Origin: Amycolatopsis sp. NBRC 101858
GTDB lineage: Bacteria; Actinomycetota; Actinomycetes; Mycobacteriales; Pseudonocardiaceae
Assembly: GCF_030269325.1 (NCBI RefSeq)
Contig: NZ_BSTD01000002.1
Span: 1-64,000 of the forward strand
Length of the DNA stretch: 64,000 nucleotides
Reading direction: 5' to 3'
The notes beneath the pieces were generated by a model. The model made no database searches. It saw nothing but the letters and a program-made list of their open reading frames with translations, and was not told where the DNA came from. Made by a program: the position numbers and the translations under genes. Positions 8,911 through 18,289 of the stretch are shown here, piece after piece. How positions within the stretch are numbered: position 1 is the first letter of the stretch; the number at the start of each line of letters is the position of its first letter.

Positions 8911-9780
8911 GTGGATCCGAAGAACGTCGAGACGGGTGCCTGGGCGCCGGGCAAGGTGGCCGAGCTGCTCGGCGTCTCGCCGGTGACCCTGCGCAGCTGG
9001 AGCGCGCGGTACGGGATCGGCCCGTCGGCCAAGGCCACCGGCCGGCATCGCCGCTACTCCGACGCCGACGTCCGGCGGCTGCAGCACATGCAGCGGCTCG
9101 TCGCGCGGGGGATGCCCGTGCGGGAAGCGGCAGGCACCGCCTTCGCGGCGTCGCCCGCCGGCCCGCCCGAGGTGCCCGCGGCCCGCCGGGTGCGCGAGCT
9201 CGAGGACGCCGCCGAGGAGCTGCGGTCCGCGTCGGTCGCGGGGCTGCTCGACGAGACTCTCGGCACGCTCGGCCCGGCCGCCGCCTGGACCGACGTCCTG
9301 GCCCCGGTCCTGCGCGGCCTGGGCGACCGCTGGCAGCGCGGTGAACTCTGCTTCGCGTCGGAGTGGGCACTGACGACGGAGATCTCGCTGGCGTACGAGC
9401 GGTTCAGCCGCGGTTTCCCGGCGGCCGTCCCGGGCCGGCCGGTGCTGCTGGCGTGCTGCCCGGCCGAGCGGCACTCGCTGCCGATGGAGGCCCTGCGCGC
9501 GACGCTGGCCGAGGCCGGGATCCCGGTCGCGTACCTGGGCCAGCTGGTCCCGGCGGAGACAGTGGCGGACTTGGCGGCCCGCCTCGACCCGGTACTGGTC
9601 CTGCTGTGGTCCCTGGCACCCCCGACGGCCGACGACCTGCTGGCGGCCCGGGTCCGCGACCTCGGCCGCGTGGTCGGCACGGCGGGCCCGGGCTGGCAGC
9701 ACTTGGGCGACCGCGGCTTCGCCAGGGTGAACGACCTGGCATCGGCGATGGAGCTGGCCGTCGAGTACGCGGAGGCGTAG
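8911..9780 (+). CDS. MerR regulator with CarH/LitR-like cobalamin-binding fold
   Basis: A 289-residue regulator. An N-terminal MerR winged helix (residues 10-80, TLRSWSARYGIGPSAKATGRHRRYSD) is followed by a helical domain and a Rossmann-like domain, as in B12-dependent light sensors. The cap motif W-x9-E-H of CarH reads W141-x9-E151-W152, so the histidine is tryptophan. The base-off cobalamin motif E/DxHxxG reads ERHSLP with H188, so the histidine stays but the glycine is proline. The domain may bind cobalamin in altered form or not at all. The GTG at 8911 follows AAGGGG. No carotenoid genes are adjacent, but a photolyase lies about 21 kb away. Confidence 0.78.
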   Translation: MDPKNVETGAWAPGKVAELLGVSPVTLRSWSARYGIGPSAKATGRHRRYSDADVRRLQHMQRLVARGMPVREAAGTAFAASPAGPPEVPAARRVRELEDAAEELRSASVAGLLDETLGTLGPAAAWTDVLAPVLRGLGDRWQRGELCFASEWALTTEISLAYERFSRGFPAAVPGRPVLLACCPAERHSLPMEALRATLAEAGIPVAYLGQLVPAETVADLAARLDPVLVLLWSLAPPTADDLLAARVRDLGRVVGTAGPGWQHLGDRGFARVNDLASAMELAVEYAEA

Positions 9781-9830
9781 CGGCGCTCGGCGAGTCGGGC
9801 GGGGTCGGTGGAATGCAGGCCGGCGGGCGC

Positions 9831-10113
9831 GCGATCTGGCTGTGGAGTGCGGGTCGGCGGAGTGCCGGCCTGCTCGCGCGCGAGAGTTGGTTGCGGCGAG
9901 CGCTGCTCGATAAGTCGTGCGCCGTCGGCGGAACGCGGCTCTGCCCGCGCGAGAGTTGGCTATGGAGTGCGGCGAGGGGCGCTCGGTAGGCCGTGTGCGG
10001 TCTGCGGAGCGCGGGTCTGCCCACGCGAGAGTTGGCTGTGGAGTGGAGCGAGCGGTGCTCGGCAAGCCGCGCGCGGTCGGCGGAGCGCAGGCCTGCCCGC
10101 GCGCGACCGCCGG
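9831..10113. repeat. Imperfect intergenic tandem repeat, 3-4 copies of a ~51-76 bp unit
   Basis: Between the convergent MerR and SRPBCC genes a unit recurs that contains CGCGAGAGTTGGCTGTGGAG, preceded by CGGCGGAGCGCGGGTCTGCC. Anchor copies of GAGAGTTGG begin at 9882, 9951 and 10027, and a diverged copy (GCGATCTGG) at 9831. Spacings are 51, 69 and 76 bp. Frames across it are open, but composition is not that of a gene and no ribosome site is seen. Function unknown. Confidence 0.7.
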
Positions 10114-10120
10114 CGCTTGC

Positions 10121-10555
10121 TCAGCCCAGCCCCTCCAGCGCCCGCGTCAGCTCCGGCACCACTTCGTCCCCGAGCCGCTCGAACTCGCGCTTCAACAGCG
10201 GGCTCGCCAGCTTCGCCCACCCGTGGAACACGATCGTCGCCTTGTAGTGGACCGTCGTGCCGTCCGGGCCTGCCGACAGGCCGAAGTCGTCCGTCGAGGT
10301 CGCCGTCTTGTTCTCGCCCACGAACGTCACGCGGCCGGCCTCGCGCCGGGTCAGGTGGTAGTCCAGCTCCGTGCGGCGGCCGCGGAACTCCGACACGTTG
10401 TGCCACCCCGCGCCCACCGCGATCGGGCCGCCGTCGGTGCGGGTGCACGACACCGTGCCCGGGTCCCAGTCCTCCGTGTGCGCGAAGTCCTCGAGGTACT
10501 CCGCGACGCGCTCGACCGGCGTGCGCACGGTGACGGTGCGTTCGACCTGGACCAT
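10121..10555 (-). CDS. SRPBCC (polyketide cyclase/START-like) family protein
   Basis: A 144-residue single-domain protein of the SRPBCC helix-grip fold: an N-terminal strand with VERTVTVRTPVERVAEYLEDF, a central ligand-cavity region and a long C-terminal helix (GDEVVPELTRALEGL). Such proteins bind hydrophobic small molecules or act as cyclases and transport proteins; nothing here fixes the ligand. The ATG at 10555 has GGGAGG 5 nt upstream. It converges on the MerR gene across the tandem repeat and diverges from the GH2 gene. Confidence 0.75.
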   Translation of the reverse strand: MVQVERTVTVRTPVERVAEYLEDFAHTEDWDPGTVSCTRTDGGPIAVGAGWHNVSEFRGRRTELDYHLTRREAGRVTFVGENKTATSTDDFGLSAGPDGTTVHYKATIVFHGWAKLASPLLKREFERLGDEVVPELTRALEGLG

Positions 10556-10774
10556 CGGACCTCCCGGAACGGTTCGTTGCGAAGACGATGCAACCGTAAC
10601 GGGCACCGCTCAGCGGGGCACGGCGAGCCGGCCGCCGACATCGATGTCAACTATTCCGAATTCTTGTCCTCCTTGTCTTCTTGACGCTTCCGACGCGCAC
10701 GGCGAAAGCTTCCTGGCAACGTTGTCATCCCTCCAGACGGCGCCACCGGCGGCCGCTTTCAGATCGGAGTTCGC

Positions 10775-13700
10775 ATGGCGGAGGAGTACGGCATCAGCGC
10801 GGATGTCGAGCCGGCTGAGGTGTCCGCCGTGTCGCGGCGGCACGTCCTGGCCGCCGGGACCGGGCTGCTGGCCGGCTTCGGCCTCGCGGCCGTCCTGCCC
10901 GGGGTCGCGTCCGCGGCACCCGCCGCCGCCGACGGCCGGGCGCCGCAGACCGACCTGGCCCTGTTCCGCCCGGTCCAGGTCTCCTCGACCGACTACGCCG
11001 CCACCCCGGCCGAATTCGCCGTCGACGGCCTCGCCCAGGTCGGCGTCCGGGGCTCCGGCTGGCGCGCCACGGCGGGCGACGGCCAGTGGATCGTCGTCGA
11101 CCTCCAGGGCCAGTGCCGGATCGACTCGGTCGTGCTGACCTTCGAGGCGCGGCCCGGCGACCCGGCCGTCGACGCCGCCGCGTCCCGCTCCCACACCAGC
11201 GGCTTCGAGGTCCTCTCCAGCTACGCGACGGCGTTCGACCTCGACGTCTCGGGCGACGGCAAGGCCTGGCGCACCGTCCACCACACCGACGCCGGCACCG
11301 GCGGCGTCGTGACGATCCCGCTCACCGCCGTGACCGCGCGCTGGGTCCGGTTCACCGCGGCGAGCCGCTCGACGGCCAACCCGCTGGGCCTCAACGGTTT
11401 CCAGGTGTTCGGCACCGGCCCGCAGAACCGCCCGGCGGTGCACGGCTGGACGAGCTTCCCGGTCCGCCCGCACGACGACCCGCCCGCGCTCGCCGTCGCG
11501 GCCGACGGCACCGTGCCGCTCGAGTCCGGCTGGGTCCTCACGATGGACGACTGGGCGCCGTCCGGTGACGGCAAGGCGCTCTCCGGGACAGGAGTGGACA
11601 CCCGCGGCTGGCTCCCGGCGACCGTCCCGGGCACGGTCCTGGCCTCGCTGGTCGAACAGGGCCAGCTGCCCGACCCGGTGTCGGGGATGAACAACCTGCA
11701 CGTCCCGGAAGCGCTGTCGCGCCACGCCTGGTGGTACCGCCGCCGCTTCTCGCTCCCGCGCGGCCTCGACACCTCGGCGGGCCGGCACGTCTGGCTCGAG
11801 TTCGACGGCGTCAACCACGAAGCGCAGATCTGGCTCAACGGCGCCGAAATCGGCACCCAGAGCCACCCGTTCGGACGCGGCGCCTACGACGTCACGGCCG
11901 CCTTGCGCCGCTCCGGCGACCAGGCCCTCGCCGTGAAGATCTCGCCGATGCCGCGGCCCGGCAGCCCCAGCGACAAGGGCTCCAACGGCAGTTCGTGGGT
12001 CGACGCCGGCAGCACGATGTTCGACAACTCGCCGACCTACCTCGCGGTGTCCGGCTGGGACTGGATGCCCGCCGTCCGCGACCGCGCGTCCGGCATCTGG
12101 GACCACGTACGCCTGCGCTCCACCGGTGCCGCCGTGCTCGGCGACGTCCGCGTCGACACGAAGGTGCCCGACGCCGCCACCGCCGTGGTGACGCTGACCG
12201 TTCCGGTGCGCAACGCCGCGTCGACGGCCCAGCGCGTCAAGGTCACCGCCGCCTTCGGCCCGGTGAACGTGTCGAGCACCGTGACAGTGGCGCCCGGGCA
12301 GACCACCGACGTGGTGTTCCCAGCCCAGCAGGTCAAGAACCCGAAACTGTGGTGGCCCAACGGCTACGGCGACCCGAACCTCTACGACCTGACGCTCACC
12401 GCGGCGATCGGCGCGTCGGCCAGCGACCGGCGGACGACGAAGATCGGCCTGCGGCAGATCGGCTACCAGTACGACCTGCCGATCGTCATCGCCGACGGCC
12501 GGGCGACCCAGACCGTCGACCTCGCGCCGCAGAACGCCCGGTTCGTCCGGATGCAGGGCCTCAAGCGCGCCACGGGCTGGGGTTTCTCGCTCTGGACCAT
12601 GTCCGTCGTGGACAGCGCGGGGACCGACCTCGCGCAGGGCAAGCCCGCGACGTCGTCGTCCGTCGCCGACGGCAACCCGCCGGAGCGGGCCTTCGACGGC
12701 GACCCGAACACCCGCTGGACGTCCGCCTACGACGACAACCAGTGGCTGCAGGTCGACCTCGGCGCCGCGACGGCGTTCGACAAAGTCGTCCTGACCTGGG
12801 AGACCGCCTACGCGGCGACGTTCAAGATCCAGGTGTCGCAGGACGGTGACACCTGGACCGACGCCGCGTCCGTCGACAACAGCCCCAAGCCGCTGACCTT
12901 CCTCGTCAACGGCGTCAAGGTGTTCGCCCGCGGCGGCAGCTGGGGCTGGGACGAGCTGCTGCGCCGGATGACGCCCGAGCGGACCGACGCCGTCGTCGCG
13001 ATGCACCGCGACATGAACTTCACGCTGATCCGCAACTGGGTCGGCTCGTCCTACCGCCAGGAGCTGTTCGACGCCTGCGACAAGTACGGCATCCTGCTGT
13101 GGAACGAGTTCTGGGACGGCTGGTCGACCGACCCGGCCAACCACGACATCTTCCTGGCGCAGGCGAAGGACACCGTGCTGCGCTACCGCCACCACGCGTG
13201 CGCGACGGTGTGGTTCGGCTGCAACGAGGGCACGCCGCCGCCGGTGATCGACAACGCGCTGCGGGACATCGTCCACGACCACACGGACCTGCTCTACCAG
13301 GGCAACTCGGCGGGCGGCGTGATCACCGGCGACGGGCCGTACTACTGGCAGGACCCGAAGCAGTACTTCACGGGTGAGGCGACCGGCGGCAAGTACGGGT
13401 TCTGGAGCGAAATCGGGCTGCCGACGGTGTCGGTCGTCGAGAGCATGCGCAACCTCGTCGGCGCCGGCGACCCGGGCTGGCCGATCGGCGCGCCCTGGTT
13501 CCTGCACGACTGGTCCACCGCCGGCAACCAGTCGCCGCAGAGCTACCTCGCGGCGATCGACGCGCGCCTGGCGCCGTCGACGAGCCTGGCGGAGTTCTGC
13601 CGCAAGGCCCAGTTCGTCAACTACGAGAGCATGCGCGCGATCTTCGAGGCCTGGAACACGAAGCTGTGGGCCGACGCGACCGGCGTGCTGCTGTGGATGT

Positions 13701-14377
13701 CGCACCCGGCGTGGCACAGCACGGTGTGGCAGACCTACGACTACGACCTCGACGTCAACGGCAGTTACTACGGCGCGCGCAAGGGCTGCGAGGCCCGGCA
13801 CGTGCAGGCCGACCTGACGACGTGGCAGGTCCGGGTCGTCAACCACACGCCGGCCGCGTTGAGCGGGGTGACGGTCACCGCGCGGCTGTTCTCTTTGGAC
13901 GGCGCGAGCCTCGGGGCGGCGCAGCAGCAGAAGCTCGACGTGGCCGCGAACGCCGGCGCGACGGCGTTCACCGTGCCGTTCGACGCGGCGCACCCGGACC
14001 TGCACCTGCTGCGGCTGACCCTGACCGACAGCCGCGGCGCGGTGCTGTCGGAGAACACCTATTGGCGCTACCGAAGCGATACGGCGATGCGCGCGCTCAA
14101 CCAGCTCCCGGGCGCGCGGCTGACATCGTCGCTGAAGGCCGACGGCGACGCGTTCACGGCGACGATCCGCAACGACGGCAAGACGGTCGCGGCGATGATC
14201 CGGCTGTCGCTGCGCGAGCGCAACGGTACCGACCGCGTCCTGCCGACCCGCTACGGCGACAACTACTTCTGGCTGCTGCCGGGGGAGAGCCGCACGATCC
14301 GCGTCGAGCCGCGGCGGCGCGTGCCGGGCGCCCGGCTGCAGGTGGAGGCCTACAACGTGGCGGCCAAGCTGATCTAG
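10775..14377 (+). CDS. Secreted GH2 exo-glycosidase with two F5/8-type C (discoidin) domains
   Basis: A 1200-residue exported enzyme. The Tat-like signal has SRRHVLAAG and a hydrophobic stretch ending near ASAAPA. Residues 50-215 form a discoidin-like domain. GH2 sandwich and Ig-like domains follow (220-560) and then a TIM barrel (about 710-1010) with acid/base Glu818 (WFGCNEGT) and nucleophile Glu879 (FWSEIGLP). A second discoidin domain (about 575-700, LAQGKPATSSSVADG) lies between the Ig domain and the barrel. The architecture suggests a beta-mannosidase or exo-glucosaminidase (CsxA-like); the substrate is not certain. The ATG at 10775 has GGAG 6 nt upstream. Confidence 0.85.
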   Translation: MAEEYGISADVEPAEVSAVSRRHVLAAGTGLLAGFGLAAVLPGVASAAPAAADGRAPQTDLALFRPVQVSSTDYAATPAEFAVDGLAQVGVRGSGWRATAGDGQWIVVDLQGQCRIDSVVLTFEARPGDPAVDAAASRSHTSGFEVLSSYATAFDLDVSGDGKAWRTVHHTDAGTGGVVTIPLTAVTARWVRFTAASRSTANPLGLNGFQVFGTGPQNRPAVHGWTSFPVRPHDDPPALAVAADGTVPLESGWVLTMDDWAPSGDGKALSGTGVDTRGWLPATVPGTVLASLVEQGQLPDPVSGMNNLHVPEALSRHAWWYRRRFSLPRGLDTSAGRHVWLEFDGVNHEAQIWLNGAEIGTQSHPFGRGAYDVTAALRRSGDQALAVKISPMPRPGSPSDKGSNGSSWVDAGSTMFDNSPTYLAVSGWDWMPAVRDRASGIWDHVRLRSTGAAVLGDVRVDTKVPDAATAVVTLTVPVRNAASTAQRVKVTAAFGPVNVSSTVTVAPGQTTDVVFPAQQVKNPKLWWPNGYGDPNLYDLTLTAAIGASASDRRTTKIGLRQIGYQYDLPIVIADGRATQTVDLAPQNARFVRMQGLKRATGWGFSLWTMSVVDSAGTDLAQGKPATSSSVADGNPPERAFDGDPNTRWTSAYDDNQWLQVDLGAATAFDKVVLTWETAYAATFKIQVSQDGDTWTDAASVDNSPKPLTFLVNGVKVFARGGSWGWDELLRRMTPERTDAVVAMHRDMNFTLIRNWVGSSYRQELFDACDKYGILLWNEFWDGWSTDPANHDIFLAQAKDTVLRYRHHACATVWFGCNEGTPPPVIDNALRDIVHDHTDLLYQGNSAGGVITGDGPYYWQDPKQYFTGEATGGKYGFWSEIGLPTVSVVESMRNLVGAGDPGWPIGAPWFLHDWSTAGNQSPQSYLAAIDARLAPSTSLAEFCRKAQFVNYESMRAIFEAWNTKLWADATGVLLWMSHPAWHSTVWQTYDYDLDVNGSYYGARKGCEARHVQADLTTWQVRVVNHTPAALSGVTVTARLFSLDGASLGAAQQQKLDVAANAGATAFTVPFDAAHPDLHLLRLTLTDSRGAVLSENTYWRYRSDTAMRALNQLPGARLTSSLKADGDAFTATIRNDGKTVAAMIRLSLRERNGTDRVLPTRYGDNYFWLLPGESRTIRVEPRRRVPGARLQVEAYNVAAKLI

Positions 14378-14404
14378 CCGCGGTTTTGTCGGACCCCGCC
14401 GCTA

Positions 14405-14425
14405 CGCTCGCGGGGCCCGCGAGCG
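14405..14425. terminator. Hairpin after the GH2 gene
   Basis: A 9-bp stem CGCTCGCGG / CCGCGAGCG with a 3-nt loop starts 28 bp after the GH2 stop. There is no T-run, as is common for actinomycete hairpin terminators. A TACGCT hexamer overlaps its left edge, so an operator role is also possible. Confidence 0.4.
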
Positions 14426-14593
14426 AGGGGTTCCGGTGCGTGGCTGTGGGTCGCGATCCGGAGCGAGTGGAGGGGCGCACGTGCCCCCTCACCCTCCGCC
14501 GACGACCAGCCCGAAGCCGATCCGGGTCTCGGTGCTCCTCGCTCGCGGGCCTGACGTGGGGGAGGGGCGGTCATCGAAGAGCTGTACCGCACG

Positions 14594-16317
14594 GTGCTGG
14601 CCCGGGCGGCGTACCAGGACGCGTTCTTCGCGTGGCCACGGCCGGACCGGGAGCGCTACGTTTCGCTGCTGCGGACGGCGGATCCGTCGTGGGCGCCGGA
14701 GTTCCTGCACTGGCTGCGCGCGGAGACCCCGATGCGCTACCCGGCGCTGGTCGGCGCGGCGGCGTTCGTGGCGGGCCGGCTGGAGCGGGGCGAGCACGGG
14801 GTGTCGCGCCAGGTGATCGCCTCGGTGCTGCGCCGCGCCGACGACCCGGGACACCTGCTGGCGTACTGGAGCGCGGCGTACGGGCCATCGCTGCCGAAGC
14901 CGGTGAAGCGAGGGGTGGCCGACGCGGTGACGCGGTTGTACGACGAGCAGTCGCTGCTGGCCTACGACGACGGCGGGCACTATTTCGAGCTGGGTTTCGT
15001 CCGTGCGGACCTGCCCCGGCACGGCGGGATCGGCACCCCGCGGCCGCTGCGGTTCGGCGAGGTGATCAGGCTGGTGCACCCGAGGGCCCGCGATCGCGCG
15101 CAGGGAGATTTGTTCCGGTACGCATTGGCCCGGCGGACCGGGAGGGTGCGGACGATCCCGGCGACGTTGCCGCTGGTGCGGAGCTGGGCCGGGATGGGGG
15201 ATGCGGTCGGAGGCTCCGGGGCAGAGCGGCTACGGAAGGAAAGCGCGCCGCCGGCTGCGGACTTTGGCGGGGCGCGGCTTTCGTCGGCCGCCAAGGTCGG
15301 TGGCGGAAGTGAGGTGCTGGTCGGGCCGCTGCGCGGGGGTGGCGATGTGGCGTCTCCCGAACGGGAGGGAGGCCCGGTCGTGGAGGCGCCGGCCGGCGGA
15401 GCCGCCCGGCTGCAGTGGCAGCGCGGCAAGGGGAACCAGTTGCCGAATCCGCCGCCGTACCCGCCTCACCTACCGGGCCGCTGCAGGTGCTCGCCGGGCT
15501 CCGGGCCGGCGCCGGCCACCCGCCGTCCGGGCGGCTGCTTGCCCGGCTGCGGCGAGCCGGAACCCCGCCGCACTCCGAAACCGTCCTCGCGGCCCTGCCC
15601 CTCGTCGACCTGCTCGGCCGGCCCGATGGTCTCGCCCGCCTCGAACCGCTGATCCCGCACCTACCCCTCTCCGCGCTGCTCGCCCACCTCCGCCGGTTCG
15701 ACGCCGCCGGGATCGGGTTCGAGACCGCCATGGCCGTCGCCGCTCGGATCGGCGATCCCGTCGAAGTCCGCGCCTCCGGGCTGGGGCCGCTGCGGTTCGC
15801 CGCGGCCTGGGGTGCGGTCGACAGCCGTCGGTGGGAACCCGCGCTGGCCGCCGGGGCGCGGCACAGCCTCGGTTCCCTCCCGCGGCTGCGCGGGCGCACC
15901 CTCGTTCTCGTCGAACCGCGCAGCGACACCCGAATCGTCTTCGGGCTCGCCCTGGCGCAGCGCTGCGATGACGCCGACCTCGTCCTCCTCGGCGGCGGAC
16001 GCTTCCCGCTCGAGCCGGACGAGTCGCCGCTGCACGCGCTGATCCGCTGGCACACCACCGACCTGCGCACCGCCGCTCCCGTCGCACCGGGGCACGACCG
16101 CGTCGTCCTCGTCACCGAGCAGTTCGGCGACGCGCCGGACGTGCCCGCCGGGGTCCCGCTCTACGTCTGGGAGACCCGGCGGCACAGCCGGTACGAACAC
16201 GAGCCCGAGTTCGCGGCCGGTTCGCGCCGCGGGTTCTTCCGCGGACTCGGCGACGTCTCCTTCCGGATCATCCCCTGGTGGGAGGAGTTCGTCGCGGCCG
16301 ACCAAATCGGGTGCTGA
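14594..16317 (+). pseudogene. Split TROVE-domain (Ro60-like) gene with frame change and degenerate vWA domain
   Basis: The first part (14594 to about 15195) encodes the N-terminal TROVE repeat domain in frame, e.g. RAETPMRYPALVGAAAFVAG and LPKPVKRGVADAVTRLYDEQ, as in actinobacterial Ro60-like RNA-binding proteins. The C-terminal part (about 15440 to 16317) continues in a different frame with SALLAHLRRFDAAG and a vWA-like domain. The roughly 240 bp between are open but have poor third-position G/C and no family similarity. The vWA metal site DxSxS is lost: after the first strand RTLVLVE comes PRSDTR. No good start precedes 14594. Most likely a decayed gene; two separate small proteins or an assembly error are the alternatives. 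Confidence 0.6.
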
Positions 16318-16369
16318 ATTCGTGGCCGCCGACGAACTAGGCTGACCCCGTCGCGCCTAGCTTCGGGAG

Positions 16370-18010
16370 GTGCTCGTTTCGGTGAACCTGCGCCCGCACG
16401 CCAGCCTCGGCCGCGTCCTCGACGACCTGGGCGGCACCCTGCTGGACCTCGTGCTCGGCGACGGCGACCGCCCCGGCGGCATCGGCGGCGTCGCCATCCA
16501 CGACCCCCTCGACGAGCCCGCGCTGCCCCAGCACGCCCTGATGCTGGGCGTCGGCCTCGCCGAACCCGACGAGGTCGTGCGCCAATTGAGGACCCTGGCC
16601 CGCCACGACGCCGCCGGCCTCGTGCTGCGCGCGCCCGTCACGGTCACCGCGGCGATCACCGCCGCCGTCGAGGAGACCGGCGTCGCGTTGCTGAGCCTGG
16701 CGCGTGGCGCGTCCTGGGCCCAGCTCGCGGCGATGCTGCGGTCGCTGCTGGCCGAGGGCGACGTCGGCGACGCCGAACCCGAAACCCTCGCCGGGCTGCC
16801 CTCGGGCGACCTGTTCGCCGTGGCCAACGCGATCGGGGCGCTCATCGACGCCCCGGTCACCATCGAGGACCGCCGCTCGCGCGTGCTCGCGTTTTCGGGA
16901 CGCCAGGACGAAGCCGACCCGTCGCGGGTCGAGACCATCCTGGGGCGGCAGGTGCCCGAGCGGTTCTCGCGGATGCTGGCCGACCGCGGCGTGTTCCGCG
17001 AGCTCTACCGCAGCGACCGGCCGGTGTACGTCGACCGGCCACCGGAAAGCCCCGACGGCTTCAAGATCCCCCGGGTGGCCGTCGCGGTCCGGGCGGGCGA
17101 CGAGATCCTCGGCTCGATCTGGGCTGCGGTGCGCGAGCCGCTGACCCCCGACCGCACGCAGGCCCTCTGCGACGCGGCGCGCCTGGTGGCGCTGCACCTG
17201 CTGCGCGTCCGGGCGGGCGCCGACGTCGAACGACGGCTGCGCGCGGACCTGGTGAGCACGGCGCTCGAAGGCGGCGCCGCGGCGCGAGAGGCGCTGAGCC
17301 GGCTGGGGCTGGCCGACCAGCCGGTCGTCGTACTGGCGCTGGCGGTGCTCGAAAACGGCGCCGAAGACCCGGAAATCGCCACCGAACGGCAACGCCTGGC
17401 CGACGGCCTGGCGATGCACCTGAGCGCGGTGCACCCGCGCTGCGCGGCGGCGCTGGTGGGCGACACCGCGTACGGGCTGGTGCCGGTGACCCGCGACGCC
17501 GACGGGGAGCGGCGCGCCCTGCGGATCGCGAACGACTTCCTCGACCGGGTGGGCGACCGCGTCCGGGCCGTGGTCGGGATCGGGCCGGTGGCGCGCAGTG
17601 CGGCCGAGCTGCCGGAAGCCCGCGACAGCGCGGACCGGGCCCTGCGGGTCCTGCGGTCGGGCAGCGGCCCGGGGCGCCGGGTGGCGTCGCTGGCCGACGT
17701 GCACGTCGAGGCGTTGCTGCTGGAGCTGCAGGACCTGGTCGCGGCCCGCGGCGACCGCCCGACCGGTCCGGTCGCGCGCTTGCTGGAGTACGACGAGCAG
17801 CACCACGCCCACCTGGTCGAGACGCTGCGAGCCTGGTTGGACGCCTTCGGCGACGTCATCGCGGCGTCGGCCGCGGTCCACGTGCACCCCAACACGTTCC
17901 GGTACCGCCTGCGCCGCCTGGCCGAAGTCGGCGGCTTCGACATGACGGACCCGGAGGCCCGCTTCGCGGCGATGCTCCAGCTCCGGGTGGTGGCCCCACC
18001 CGCGTCCTGA
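16370..18010 (+). CDS. PucR-family transcriptional regulator
   Basis: A 546-residue regulator. An N-terminal sensory region (about 1-200, PucR type) precedes a GGDEF-like fold segment (about 290-420) and the C-terminal PucR HTH with VHVHPNTFRYRLRRLAEVGG. In this family purine, proline or other metabolites are sensed and the last HTH binds DNA. The GTG at 16370 lies 6 nt after a TAGCTT -10 box, consistent with a leaderless transcript; GTG at 16382 with GGGAGG 11 nt upstream is the alternative. Neighbours do not reveal the target. The gene is followed by the 21-bp repeat array. Confidence 0.82.
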   Translation: MLVSVNLRPHASLGRVLDDLGGTLLDLVLGDGDRPGGIGGVAIHDPLDEPALPQHALMLGVGLAEPDEVVRQLRTLARHDAAGLVLRAPVTVTAAITAAVEETGVALLSLARGASWAQLAAMLRSLLAEGDVGDAEPETLAGLPSGDLFAVANAIGALIDAPVTIEDRRSRVLAFSGRQDEADPSRVETILGRQVPERFSRMLADRGVFRELYRSDRPVYVDRPPESPDGFKIPRVAVAVRAGDEILGSIWAAVREPLTPDRTQALCDAARLVALHLLRVRAGADVERRLRADLVSTALEGGAAAREALSRLGLADQPVVVLALAVLENGAEDPEIATERQRLADGLAMHLSAVHPRCAAALVGDTAYGLVPVTRDADGERRALRIANDFLDRVGDRVRAVVGIGPVARSAAELPEARDSADRALRVLRSGSGPGRRVASLADVHVEALLLELQDLVAARGDRPTGPVARLLEYDEQHHAHLVETLRAWLDAFGDVIAASAAVHVHPNTFRYRLRRLAEVGGFDMTDPEARFAAMLQLRVVAPPAS

Positions 18011-18013
18011 CCC

Positions 18014-18136
18014 GTGATCGAGGGGGCGACACTCGTGATTGGACAGTCGACACGCGTGATTGCAGGGTCGACACGGCCGAACCGGCTCCGCTCCGCGTGT
18101 TGACCCTCTGATCACGCGTGTCGACCCTTCGAGCAC
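18014..18136. repeat. Array of 21-bp repeats: three direct copies facing two inverted copies
   Basis: Three head-to-tail 21-mers at 18014-18034, 18035-18055 and 18056-18076 share GTGATTG...GTCGACACGC. Two inverted copies at 18095-18115 and 18116-18136 share GCGTGTCGACCCT...ATCAC. An 18-bp centre separates the arms. As RNA this could fold into a long imperfect stem of about 42 bp. It starts 4 bp after the PucR stop. It may be a terminator, a palindromic repeat family or a protein-binding array; sequence alone does not decide. Confidence 0.75.
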
Positions 18137-18154
18137 GCCTGGAGCGTCCGAAAT

Positions 18155-18174
18155 GTCGGTGATTAACCACCGAC
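18155..18174. promoter_or_regulatory. Inverted repeat upstream of the metalloprotease
   Basis: GTCGGTG-attaac-CACCGAC, a perfect 7-bp inverted repeat with a 6-bp AT-rich spacer, sits 115 bp before the protease start. An operator is more likely than a terminator because of the AT-rich centre and position; no regulator is assigned. Confidence 0.45.
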
Positions 18175-18289
18175 TTCCGGACCACACATGGTCAGTTACC
18201 TACTTTCGACCGGTGTGCGACTCCTTCGGGGCATGTGAACCTGCACGGACTTCACGTCAGGTGATCAAGCTTCCACGGAGGTGTACCGG

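Noticed and set aside
10610..14005. A 1131-codon open frame antisense to the GH2 gene
   Set aside because: It is very Arg/Gly/Val-rich, has no domain, and is the expected antisense shadow of a long high-GC gene. The plus strand has a full GH2 with signal peptide and catalytic residues.
18014..18136. CRISPR array
   Set aside because: Units are contiguous 21-mers without spacers and some are inverted; no cas genes are present.
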